Of a stretch of DNA of 53,400 nucleotides, positions 16,955 through 25,321 are shown one piece after another. The DNA is from an uncultured bacterium. Its GTDB lineage: Bacteria > Chloroflexota > Anaerolineae > J036 > Brachytrichaceae. The notes under the pieces are model-generated. The model saw only the letters and a list, made by a program, of their open reading frames with translations. It was not told the origin of the DNA and did no database searches. Position numbers and translations under genes: made by a program. Positions within the stretch are counted from its first letter, which is position 1, and each line of letters starts with the position of its first letter. The stretch covers positions 1 through 53,400 of the forward strand of contig CAIQQO010000296.1 of the NCBI GenBank assembly GCA_903873965.1. The letters are read 5' to 3'.

Positions 16955-19789
16955 CTATTCCCATCCGCCCATGCGTAAGACTTCAAAGATACGTGCTCGC
17001 GCTACTCGAATCACCACGCCGGCCACAATCAGGAGCAGGGCTACGGAAACGACCAGCGCCATCCAGTTGGCTCGCACCCAGTCAACATAGGCAATGAAGG
17101 GTGGCACCGGAATGCCGGGATTATCAGTAACGGGGAACAAAGGTACGTACAGCCACGATGCCAGTACGCCAAGTCCAATACCGGCAGCAACTGCATAAAT
17201 CAAGGTGACAAGGTATTCGATCAGAACGGTGGCAATGACTTCCATTTGCCGCATGCCCATCGCACGCATGATGGCAAAGCGCTGAGCGCGTTCCATCAAC
17301 GATGACAGACTGTAGACCAGGATGCCAATCCCTGCCAGGAAAGCCCCGGCAACAAAGGAGATGGAGAGCAGGCCGAACATGCCTACATGTTCCAGGCGAG
17401 ACTGGTCGTCATAAATGATCGCGTTGAGGTCCTTTTGTTCAACCGGCTCGACACCGAGTGCTTCTACCTGCGTAAAAACAGAAGCCCCACTCACGCCAGG
17501 CTTCAGGCGCATCCAGACATTGGTTGGGAAACTGCCTCCAAGTTCGGAGTTCAAGTAGTTTGCATCGACAATGACGGCAGGATTGTCGGGGTACACTGTC
17601 GGGAAGTATTGGTAAGTATCGACAATTTCGAACTGCAGTTTGTGGTTTTCTGCCGATGACAGGATCAGCTCCATCTTGAGCTGATCACCGATGCTTAATC
17701 CGGTAGCTGTCAAAACACTGCGTGGAACGATGATACCGTTCTGTTTGGTGCCAAGCAGATTGAGCATATCGCCAAGCCGATGCGTGGCAAAATCGCGCCT
17801 GAAATAGATGCTTTGTGGGAATGTTAATCGGTCAATGGCCAACATGCGCAAGAGCGAACCATTGGTATTCTGTACGACGGCAGTAAAGTCCCCAACCAGC
17901 GTGGCGTTGGCCACACCTTCCAGCGTTGCATATTCACTGACTGGAATGGCATTAATGTTGCCGCTAATAGCCGCCGAATCTGCCGCTCCAAATGAACCAC
18001 CGGAGCCCTGTTGTTTGATTGCTGGCCTGAACCGCAAGTCCGCCCCGACTTCGTAGCGTCGGCGCTCAACCAGCCAGATATCTGCGCTGCGTGCCACAGA
18101 GGCATAAAACACGCCTAGTGTCAGGCACAGAATGAGCAGGTAGGCAGGTGCGCGATACTGACTACCTTCCCGGCCCAGCTGGGTGAATCCCAGATAGGCT
18201 GTATATGAAGGCAGGAACTTGCTCATCCAACTGATCGGGCGCATTAGAAAAATGAATAGTTCTACCAGCAGCAAAGGAGCTGTGAACAGAAACAGGGTCG
18301 GCGCAGCAAGTAGAAGCGGATCATTAGTGGTATCGTCCATATTCCAACTAACGAATCCAAGTGTTCCCTTCAAGGTGAGTTGCCGGAAGGCATAATAGGT
18401 CACGCCGCATAGCAGGATGACAAAGAAGATGCGCAAACCATTGGTGACTGTTACCGAGCGCGCCCGTTGACGTTCGTAGGCTACCAGGCTTACCCGGCTG
18501 GCGCTCCATGTTGCCCACAAACGTGCCAGTACGCCGATCGAAAGTCCAACTGCAATCAGTCGCCAATCGGCTGAATCGATATACACATTGAGCGGAGTGC
18601 GCACCTCAAACTGCAGGAAGCTGACCGAGTATCCCATCAGGGTAGCCATGCCCAGGCCAAGCATCAATCCTATGGGCAATGCGATGGCGAGGATGAAAGC
18701 CGACTCCAGCAGGATCAGGATCAGAATCTGAGATCGCGTACCGCCGCGACTTGATATCAGCGCGATTTCACGCCTTTGGAAGCGCGCCGTCATCGTTGAC
18801 ATCGATACCACAAAATAAACCAGCATCACGAGTAATGGCAGAGCGAAACCCGTTAAGATGAAAGTAAGTGACGCTTTGCGTTGTTGAGCTTTGGCGAGTT
18901 CCTCAATTGGCGAAACGTCAACACGGCCGTTCTGTATATATTTCTGTACGTCCTGGATGAAGAGTTTCATGCCATCCAGGTATTGATCGCCGCGATCAAG
19001 ATTTAACCGCGATTCGTCCAACAGAAAGTACCAGGCCGAAAAGGAAGTCTGCTCGTAAGCCTGCGGGTATAGAAAAGTCTCGAAATCGGCGCGCGTTACG
19101 ATGAATGTTTTTTCGTAGTCATTGGCCGCATTGCGATACCAGAATAGATCTTGCAGGTCAGTTGCTTCCCACGTGCCTGCAATATATACAGGCACCATCG
19201 ATGCTGCTTGCAGCGAGGTTCCTGCCAGGTTGTATTTGTCTCCAACCTGGATATCTTTTGACGCCGCATAATGGCTTTCGATCCAGATTGAAAGAGCACC
19301 AGCGGGAGCGCTTGCAGGCTGTTCGCCATATTTGGCTCCAGCTACGACTTTGATGTGGTCGCTAATATCTGGGACAAACAATCCCGCAAGCTGGTCAACT
19401 TCATCTTCCTGGTGGCGGTTGGCAGGATCGTTCTTAAGTGGGCGCAAATGCATAGATCGGCTTTCGACCTGCATATAGGTTGACCGTACCGGTAGACCAA
19501 TGTACTTCGCGATCAGCCCACGTACCCATTCGCGCCGATCGAGACTGTCTTGAATGGACATGGTATAACCGCTGGGTAATGCATAGGCTCGTAATGCGAA
19601 AGCAGGACGATCAAAGCGCTGCGCGCGCTGACCAAGCTCCTGTTCCATCAGGCGAACACTGACGGCGTTGCTGAATACCGGGACACATACTAGTACGCCT
19701 ACAGTCAGGGAGATGCTGAGTATCAGCAGTAAGGTGAGTGTAAGGCGACTGCTCAGACGTTTTAAGGCTAAGGTTATGAAGAACTTCAT
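16955..19789 (-). CDS. FtsX-domain ABC transporter permease, 944 aa
   Basis: Large membrane protein of the MacB/FtsX/LolE type. An N-terminal membrane helix (about 15-37) is followed by a large extracytoplasmic domain (about 40-300), a first FtsX domain with several helices (about 305-430, with RREIALISSRGGTRSQI), a second pair of helices, and a second extracytoplasmic domain (about 600-800). The C-terminal FtsX domain (about 810-935) has RFAIMRAMGMRQMEV, the coupling helix motif that follows the first FtsX helix. Such permeases move lipoproteins or substrates, or transmit force, driven by a separate ATPase. None is adjacent, so the partner is unknown. It begins 27 bases after the nucleoside hydrolase stop and may be read through from that operon. 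Confidence 0.88.
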   Translation of the reverse strand: MKFFITLALKRLSSRLTLTLLLILSISLTVGVLVCVPVFSNAVSVRLMEQELGQRAQRFDRPAFALRAYALPSGYTMSIQDSLDRREWVRGLIAKYIGLPVRSTYMQVESRSMHLRPLKNDPANRHQEDEVDQLAGLFVPDISDHIKVVAGAKYGEQPASAPAGALSIWIESHYAASKDIQVGDKYNLAGTSLQAASMVPVYIAGTWEATDLQDLFWYRNAANDYEKTFIVTRADFETFLYPQAYEQTSFSAWYFLLDESRLNLDRGDQYLDGMKLFIQDVQKYIQNGRVDVSPIEELAKAQQRKASLTFILTGFALPLLVMLVYFVVSMSTMTARFQRREIALISSRGGTRSQILILILLESAFILAIALPIGLMLGLGMATLMGYSVSFLQFEVRTPLNVYIDSADWRLIAVGLSIGVLARLWATWSASRVSLVAYERQRARSVTVTNGLRIFFVILLCGVTYYAFRQLTLKGTLGFVSWNMDDTTNDPLLLAAPTLFLFTAPLLLVELFIFLMRPISWMSKFLPSYTAYLGFTQLGREGSQYRAPAYLLILCLTLGVFYASVARSADIWLVERRRYEVGADLRFRPAIKQQGSGGSFGAADSAAISGNINAIPVSEYATLEGVANATLVGDFTAVVQNTNGSLLRMLAIDRLTFPQSIYFRRDFATHRLGDMLNLLGTKQNGIIVPRSVLTATGLSIGDQLKMELILSSAENHKLQFEIVDTYQYFPTVYPDNPAVIVDANYLNSELGGSFPTNVWMRLKPGVSGASVFTQVEALGVEPVEQKDLNAIIYDDQSRLEHVGMFGLLSISFVAGAFLAGIGILVYSLSSLMERAQRFAIMRAMGMRQMEVIATVLIEYLVTLIYAVAAGIGLGVLASWLYVPLFPVTDNPGIPVPPFIAYVDWVRANWMALVVSVALLLIVAGVVIRVARARIFEVLRMGGWE

Positions 19790-19816
19790 GTGATGCTTCT
19801 ACTGCAAAGTGGTGTT

Positions 19817-20746
19817 TTACTGCGATGTGGTCAATAGGTCAAACCAGAACTGATTGAATCGCTCGCCATTGATTTGTGTGACTACGCGGGTTGGCTTGCC
19901 GTTGGGTTGAATAGATTCATGCAGCCATCCATTGATATCTTGTATGGCGATAGGCAATCGCTCAACAACGACCCCTTGACTCCAGTTTAAGGCTATGGCG
20001 CATGTGAGTGGATCATGCTGGAAGTTGATGATATTTGATGGCAATCGCGAGCAGGTTGCTCCATAGGTAGCCTCATTGTGCCATTCAACCGCGAATGCTT
20101 CTGCCTGCGCCACAATCAATCGATTTACCTCATTTGTGGAACGCAACTGCTGTAGATAAGCTCTTCTTAGTGCGGTCTGCACTGTAATGCCTAATGGCAC
20201 TAGCAATGGGTCCGAGTGTTCAATCACATATCTTGCGCTGCGTACATCCAGTTGGACATTGTAGTCCATCATGTTATCCCATGGAGGCAGGTCTTTATGT
20301 ACTGGATACGTAAAGCCACCCATGAGAACGATATGGGCCGATTCTAGAATTCCCGGATGTTGTAGATCTAGCAGATGGAGGTTTGTGAAGGGGCCAATGC
20401 AGATGATCGTTGCGCCAGCATCTATACTTGCCTTCAGTAGATTCAGCGCTGCGTCAATCGGGTTGGGAGATGGAGGGATCAGTGATCCCCAGTAGGTGTG
20501 CTCATCCGGGTAACCGGGTCTAAACCGAAACCAGTTGCACTCCACATCAGCACCTGAGGCACTCGGAATCTCATCACGACCAGCAAGTGAGAGAACTCTC
20601 CGGACGTAGCCGTTTCTTCTGCCCTGGACATCAGCCACTGTTGTAATACCGGTGATGGTCAGGTCAGGCCACTTGAGCAGCATGGCAAGTGCGCACAGGT
20701 CATCCATTTCTCCGCCGATGTCCGTATCAAGGTGAACTTTTTGCAT
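19817..20746 (-). CDS. Nucleoside hydrolase (IUNH family)
   Basis: Cleaves the N-glycosidic bond of ribonucleosides to give base and ribose. The 309-aa protein begins with the calcium-binding signature in the form DTDIGGEMDDLCAL (D7, D9, D15 and D16) and keeps the later histidine/aspartate in QHDPLTCAIAL. TIICIGPFTNLHLL matches the conserved GPLTN strand. The DTDIGGEMDD variant differs from the classical DTDPGIDD and occurs in less-studied branches, so substrate preference is open. It follows the oppF-like gene by 75 bases with a hairpin between, and could salvage products imported by that transporter. No signal peptide is seen. Confidence 0.9.
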   Translation of the reverse strand: MQKVHLDTDIGGEMDDLCALAMLLKWPDLTITGITTVADVQGRRNGYVRRVLSLAGRDEIPSASGADVECNWFRFRPGYPDEHTYWGSLIPPSPNPIDAALNLLKASIDAGATIICIGPFTNLHLLDLQHPGILESAHIVLMGGFTYPVHKDLPPWDNMMDYNVQLDVRSARYVIEHSDPLLVPLGITVQTALRRAYLQQLRSTNEVNRLIVAQAEAFAVEWHNEATYGATCSRLPSNIINFQHDPLTCAIALNWSQGVVVERLPIAIQDINGWLHESIQPNGKPTRVVTQINGERFNQFWFDLLTTSQ

Positions 20747-20760
20747 AACCCATCAAGCAA

Positions 20761-20791
20761 GACTCCCGAAATACAGCGTATTCCGGGAGTC
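20761..20791 (-). terminator. Hairpin between oppF-like gene and nucleoside hydrolase
   Basis: A 14-bp inverted repeat with one mismatch (20761-20774 with 20778-20791) and a 3-base loop. On the minus strand it is followed by TTGCTTG, a poor T run, so partial termination or transcript processing seems more likely than full termination. Confidence 0.55.
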
Positions 20792-20821
20792 TGATCTCGA
20801 CCCATGCGATGCCTAGAGAGT

Positions 20822-21826
20822 CTATATTCCTTCCAGCGTGAGTTTGTCTGCCAGGTGGCAACTCACAGTTCGCGTTGGTGAAATCTCGCGCAGGTGCGGC
20901 TCCTCGTTTTTGCAAATATCGGTGGCGTATTTGCATCGCGGATGGAACACACAACCAGATGGAAGTCGGCTGAGGTCGGGTACTTCACCGCGTGATACCA
21001 GTCGCTTGCGCTTCTGCGACATCTTGGGTACTGCCGAAAGGAGCGCCTCTGTATAAGGGTGCAGCGGACTACTCAGCAATTCCTGCTTGGGTCCGACTTC
21101 AACCATCTTCCCGGCGTACATGACGGCGATGCGATCGCTCATGTAGCGGATGACGCCCATGGCATGCGAGATGAAAATATAGGTCAACTGGTACTGCGCC
21201 TGCAAGTCTTTCAGTAGGTTAAGGATTTGAGCCTGAATAGACACATCCAGCGCTGATACAGGTTCGTCAGCAACTACCAGTTTTGGATTCACGACGAGGG
21301 CGCGCGCAATACCGATACGTTGGCGTTGCCCACCGCTAAAACTGTGCGGATAGCGCCGTAAGTGCTCGACGCGCAGGCCAACCTGAAGCATGACTTTCTT
21401 GACACGCTCCTCCAGCTCGGTTCCCTTGGCGATACCATTAACCAGTAGTGGTTCACCGATGGTTTCCAGAATGTTCATGCGAGGATTCAATGAGGCATAG
21501 GGATCCTGGAAGATCATCTGGGCATTGCGCCGGAAGTGATGCATTTCTTTATCATCGAGCTGTGGCACGTGCATCACGTTTGCCCCTTCATGCAGGACGA
21601 TGTCGCCTGATGTCGGTTCGTATAGCCTCAGAACCGTACGACCCAGCGTTGTCTTACCACTACCGCTCTCTCCAACGACGCCAAGTGTTTCGCCAGGTAA
21701 AACCGTTAGCGTAACATCATCGACGGCTTTTACATAACCAATTGTGCGCTTCAAGAAACCACCCGTAATGGGAAACCACTTCTTTAGTTCCTTGATCTCT
21801 AATAGAGGTTCAGCTTGTGCGCTCAC
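20822..21826 (-). CDS. Oligopeptide/dipeptide ABC transporter ATP-binding protein (OppF/DppF-type)
   Basis: ATPase subunit of an Opp/Dpp-type importer, 334 aa. Visible: Walker A GESGSGKTT, the ABC signature SFSGGQRQRIGIARAL, Walker B LVVADEPVSALD, the switch His in IFISHAMGVI, and the C-terminal OppF extension with a cysteine cluster (CVFHPRCKYATDIC) that in relatives binds an iron-sulfur centre. It is the last transporter gene of the five-gene operon, 41 bases after the OppD-type ATPase. The ligand could be peptides, but relatives also carry sugars, nickel or nucleosides. Confidence 0.94.
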   Translation of the reverse strand: MSAQAEPLLEIKELKKWFPITGGFLKRTIGYVKAVDDVTLTVLPGETLGVVGESGSGKTTLGRTVLRLYEPTSGDIVLHEGANVMHVPQLDDKEMHHFRRNAQMIFQDPYASLNPRMNILETIGEPLLVNGIAKGTELEERVKKVMLQVGLRVEHLRRYPHSFSGGQRQRIGIARALVVNPKLVVADEPVSALDVSIQAQILNLLKDLQAQYQLTYIFISHAMGVIRYMSDRIAVMYAGKMVEVGPKQELLSSPLHPYTEALLSAVPKMSQKRKRLVSRGEVPDLSRLPSGCVFHPRCKYATDICKNEEPHLREISPTRTVSCHLADKLTLEGI

Positions 21827-21867
21827 GCTCTTTTACTCCTCTGAATAATGCTTTTGCACATCGATAG

Positions 21868-22923
21868 CTACTTTGTGCCAACCCGCGTTGATGCGTTTGC
21901 CGACATGGGAACCTGTGCGTTCTTTTCGTACAGGAAACAACTGACCGTATGCGTCGGTGTCACTTCTGTGACTACGGGTTTTGCTTCGTCGCATAAACCT
22001 GGAATGCGTTGTTCGCAGCGCGAAAAGAAGGGGCATCCTTTATGCACCGTATACGGACTGGGTAACATGCCGCTGATCGTATTCAAGCGCTTGATATCAC
22101 CATCTATGGTTGGAATAGAACGCCATAGTGCCTGTGTGTATGGATGAAGTGGGTTATTGAAGACCTCATCCGTCGTCGCCTTTTCCATGATCCGCCCCAG
22201 GTACATGATCATGATTTCGTCAGACATTTCGCTGACCACAGCCAGGTCATGGCTGATATACATCAACGCCATGCCGAACTCTTCCTGCAGCGAGCGGATG
22301 AGCTCAAGGATTTGCGCCTCAATGGTGACATCCAGCGCTGTTGTCGGTTCGTCCGCGATCAGCAGCTTTGGATTGCATGAAAGTGCCATGGCGATCATCG
22401 CTCGTTGGCGCATGCCACCGCTCAATTGATGGGGATACACATCGATCAAGCGGCTGGGTTGCGGAATACCCACTTTGCCCAGTAACTCAATGACGCGATC
22501 GCGCATCTCTTTTTTGGTGAGATCGGGAATGTGCAGCCTGATCGCTTCTGTGATCTGGTTGCCAATGGTAAAAAGCGGGCTGAAGGATGTCATGGGTTCC
22601 TGAAAAACCATGCTGATTTCCTTCCAGCGCAGGGCGCGCATTTCCGGGCTGTTGGCCGTCATCTTTAAGATATCGACTGTGCCCTTTTCAAGGTGCAGGA
22701 GTATCTCGCCTCCAACTTCTTTTGCAGGTGGCGTAGGGACAATGCGCATCATGGATTGAGCGGTTACAGACTTTCCGCAACCGCTTTCGCCAATCACACC
22801 CAGTGATTTGCCCTTATTAATGCTGTAACTCACGCCGTCCACTGCTCGGACGACTCCCTCATACAGGTAGAAATACGTTTGTAGATCGCGCACCTCTACA
22901 AGCTTGTTAGTTTCGTTCGCCAT
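21868..22923 (-). CDS. Oligopeptide/dipeptide ABC transporter ATP-binding protein (OppD/DppD-type)
   Basis: Second ATPase of the importer, 351 aa. Walker [10 protein letters not shown], signature [16 protein letters not shown], Walker [13 protein letters not shown], switch region [10 protein letters not shown], and the C-terminal cysteine motif [17 protein letters not shown]. Together with the OppF-type subunit it would form a heterodimeric motor. The start ATG (MANETNKL) lies 51 bases after the OppC-type permease stop. Confidence 0.94.
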   Translation of the reverse strand: MANETNKLVEVRDLQTYFYLYEGVVRAVDGVSYSINKGKSLGVIGESGCGKSVTAQSMMRIVPTPPAKEVGGEILLHLEKGTVDILKMTANSPEMRALRWKEISMVFQEPMTSFSPLFTIGNQITEAIRLHIPDLTKKEMRDRVIELLGKVGIPQPSRLIDVYPHQLSGGMRQRAMIAMALSCNPKLLIADEPTTALDVTIEAQILELIRSLQEEFGMALMYISHDLAVVSEMSDEIMIMYLGRIMEKATTDEVFNNPLHPYTQALWRSIPTIDGDIKRLNTISGMLPSPYTVHKGCPFFSRCEQRIPGLCDEAKPVVTEVTPTHTVSCFLYEKNAQVPMSANASTRVGTK

Positions 22924-22974
22924 AATGAATTGTTCTCTTGATTACAAGTTCAATAATGATCTATGACAACCGGT

Positions 22975-24153
22975 TTAGCGTGTATACGGATCGGCAGCAT
23001 CGCGTAGTCCATCACCCATGAAGTTAAACAACAGCACGGTCGCGATGATAAAGATGGCTGGAATAATCAGCCATTGCTGCTGAGCTACAGCAACAATGTC
23101 TTGTGCATCCTGTAGCAGCGTGCCCCAACTTACCGCCGGTGGTTGCATACCAAGACCGATAAAGCTAAGCGCTGTTTCACCCAGGATGACGCTGGGGATC
23201 GACACGGTGATCGAAACGATCAAGTGACTCGTGAAACCTGGCAATAGGTGGCGTGTTATGATGCGCCACTTGCTGGCGCCGGCAGCCTGCGCGGCCATGG
23301 CATAGTCTTCTTCGCGCAACTGCAGCAACTTACCGCGCACAACGCGCGCCAGTCCGGCCCAGCCGATGACCGAGAGCAATAGTACGATGGCAAAATACGT
23401 CTGGATCACTGACCAGTCGCGTGGAAGTGCGGCAGAAAGCGCCATCCACAGTGGTAGGGTGGGTATCGATAACAGGAAATCGATGGTGCGCTGAATTAAC
23501 TCGTCAACGACGCCGCCAAGGTAACCCGATATGCCTCCCAGAATGACGCCTGCCAGGAAGCTGATCAAAACGCCAACCAGGCCAATGGAGAGAGACACTT
23601 GCGCGCCGAAAAAGGTACGTGAGAACAGATCTCGCCCTAGACGGTCAGTGCCGAAAATATGAACGGGTTGTTCCTGCACCTCAGTGCCGAAAAGATGTAT
23701 GTCCGTCTCGATGACCCCAAGAAGTTTGTACGGTTCACCCTTGGCAAAGAACTTAATCGGTAGCGGTTGCGTTGTGTCCGGCACCCAGATAAATTTGAAC
23801 GTTTTAGGATCTGCTTTGCGCGAAATCGGGTAGATAAAGGGTCCGGTGATACCGACACCATCACGATAAAAATGGACTGTGGATGGCGGTTGCTGTTGCC
23901 GGGATTCCCAGCGGGTGATTACTCCATAAGGCGCAACGAAGTCCGCAAAGATGGCAGTCAGATAGAGCAATATCGTCAGGCCAGCCGCGATCATGGCTAC
24001 CTTGTGCTTCTTGAACCGCCACCATACCAGTTGCCCCTGCGTGGCATAGTAGAACCTCTCGTCGCGGACTGCCTCTGGCTGACCGATCGCCACGGCCTCT
24101 TCCTTGGGCGGATCGTTTAGTACCTGAGGGTTGTTAGTCGATTGGGCGCTCAT
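22975..24153 (-). CDS. Oligopeptide ABC transporter permease (OppC-type)
   Basis: Permease subunit of 392 aa, about 90 residues longer than compact OppC proteins. The first membrane helix (about 52-74) is followed by an expanded extracytoplasmic segment (about 75-165) that ends with the conserved HIFGTDRLGRDLFSR. The remaining five helices and the EAA loop (MAAQAAGASKWRIITRHLLP) are normal. The long N-terminal loop is known from OppC branches with large periplasmic domains. The start overlaps the stop of the OppB-type gene by 4 bases. Confidence 0.93.
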   Translation of the reverse strand: MSAQSTNNPQVLNDPPKEEAVAIGQPEAVRDERFYYATQGQLVWWRFKKHKVAMIAAGLTILLYLTAIFADFVAPYGVITRWESRQQQPPSTVHFYRDGVGITGPFIYPISRKADPKTFKFIWVPDTTQPLPIKFFAKGEPYKLLGVIETDIHLFGTEVQEQPVHIFGTDRLGRDLFSRTFFGAQVSLSIGLVGVLISFLAGVILGGISGYLGGVVDELIQRTIDFLLSIPTLPLWMALSAALPRDWSVIQTYFAIVLLLSVIGWAGLARVVRGKLLQLREEDYAMAAQAAGASKWRIITRHLLPGFTSHLIVSITVSIPSVILGETALSFIGLGMQPPAVSWGTLLQDAQDIVAVAQQQWLIIPAIFIIATVLLFNFMGDGLRDAADPYTR

Positions 24154-25148
24154 TTACTTACCCCTCCATAGCGGATGCGTGGATCCATAGCTGCCAGAAG
24201 AATATCTGATAGTAGTGTGCCAATCACCGTTAACGTGCTCAAGATCATGATGATACTGCCAGCAAGGTACATGTCCTGTCCGATGATCGAGCGCAATAGC
24301 AGTGGGCCGGTGGTTTGAATCGCAAGAACGATAGAAACAAGCACTTCACCGCCGATCAGCCCCGGCAGAATCCAGCCAATGGTACTGATAATCGGATTGA
24401 GTGCCATGCGCACGGGATACTTCAGTAGAAGCCCAAGCTCAGTCAGTCCCTTTGCACGAGCAGTAATGACGTACTGCTTCTTCAATTCATCGAGAAGATT
24501 GGCGCGCATAACGCGGATGGTTACACCCGTGCTGCTTAAGCCAATAATGCCAAGTGGAAGTATGAGGTGCTTAAGCATATCGGCCGTTTTTTCCCAACTC
24601 GCCGGTTGCGTAAGGAAAGAATTGGAATTCAGCCCGAGTGGGGAAAACCCGGTTGTACTGAAGATAAACCAGGCGCCGATTAAGGCGACTAAGAAACCAG
24701 GCGTCGCCAGACCGATAAATCCAAAGAAGGTAAAAATATAGTCGAGGATGGAATACTGGTGTGTTGCGGAGTAGATGCCGATGGGTATCGCGATAATCCA
24801 CGAAATGATCAATGAAGCGATCGAGATCGACATGGTTAGTGGAATACGTTCGGCAAGCAACGTGTTGACCGATTGGTTCCATTCGAACGACCAACCGAAG
24901 TTACCGTCCAGAAGGATGTTCGTCATCCAGGTGATATAACGCTCACCGCCCGGCTTATCCAAACCATAGAGCTTGGTCAATCGTAAGGCTTCACCTTCAT
25001 CGACACCTACACCTGAGAGCTTCAGCGTGGCGATTCGGCGTGAGACCCAGTCGCCCGGGGGCAACTGAATAATGATGAACGAAACAAGCGAAATGAGGAA
25101 AAGAATCGGGATCAGCGTCACGACGCGACGCGCAATGTAAGCTAACAC
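24150..25148 (-). CDS. Oligopeptide ABC transporter permease (OppB-type)
   Basis: First permease of the importer, 332 aa, six predicted membrane helices. The N-terminus (MLAYIARRVVTLIPILF) is the standard OppB start, and the EAA loop reads VITARAKGLTELGLLLKYPVRMAL. The gene lies 173 bases after the binding-protein gene, the gap being occupied by a strong hairpin, and overlaps the OppC-type gene by 4 bases. Confidence 0.94.
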   Translation of the reverse strand: MLAYIARRVVTLIPILFLISLVSFIIIQLPPGDWVSRRIATLKLSGVGVDEGEALRLTKLYGLDKPGGERYITWMTNILLDGNFGWSFEWNQSVNTLLAERIPLTMSISIASLIISWIIAIPIGIYSATHQYSILDYIFTFFGFIGLATPGFLVALIGAWFIFSTTGFSPLGLNSNSFLTQPASWEKTADMLKHLILPLGIIGLSSTGVTIRVMRANLLDELKKQYVITARAKGLTELGLLLKYPVRMALNPIISTIGWILPGLIGGEVLVSIVLAIQTTGPLLLRSIIGQDMYLAGSIIMILSTLTVIGTLLSDILLAAMDPRIRYGGVSK

Positions 25149-25258
25149 TTAATACTTCCTCCCGTCGGGTGGTTGCGGTTGGCAGTGTACCTAACAATCA
25201 ACTTGTCGTCAGCGCGCAGACCGTACGTTCTGGCGAAACATATCGTGTGTGTTCAATG

Positions 25259-25296
25259 TAATTACTGCCAGGTCTTTGGAAACCTGGCAGTAATTA
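25259..25296 (-). terminator. Intercistronic hairpin between peptide-binding protein and permeases
   Basis: A perfect 15-bp inverted repeat (25259-25273 with 25282-25296) with an 8-base loop lies 26 bases after the binding-protein stop. No T run follows on the minus strand. Its position and geometry match the hairpin of the sugar ABC operon at 11381-11414. Confidence 0.7.
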
Positions 25297-25321
25297 TCAA
25301 CGCCTTTATGTAATCAAATGA

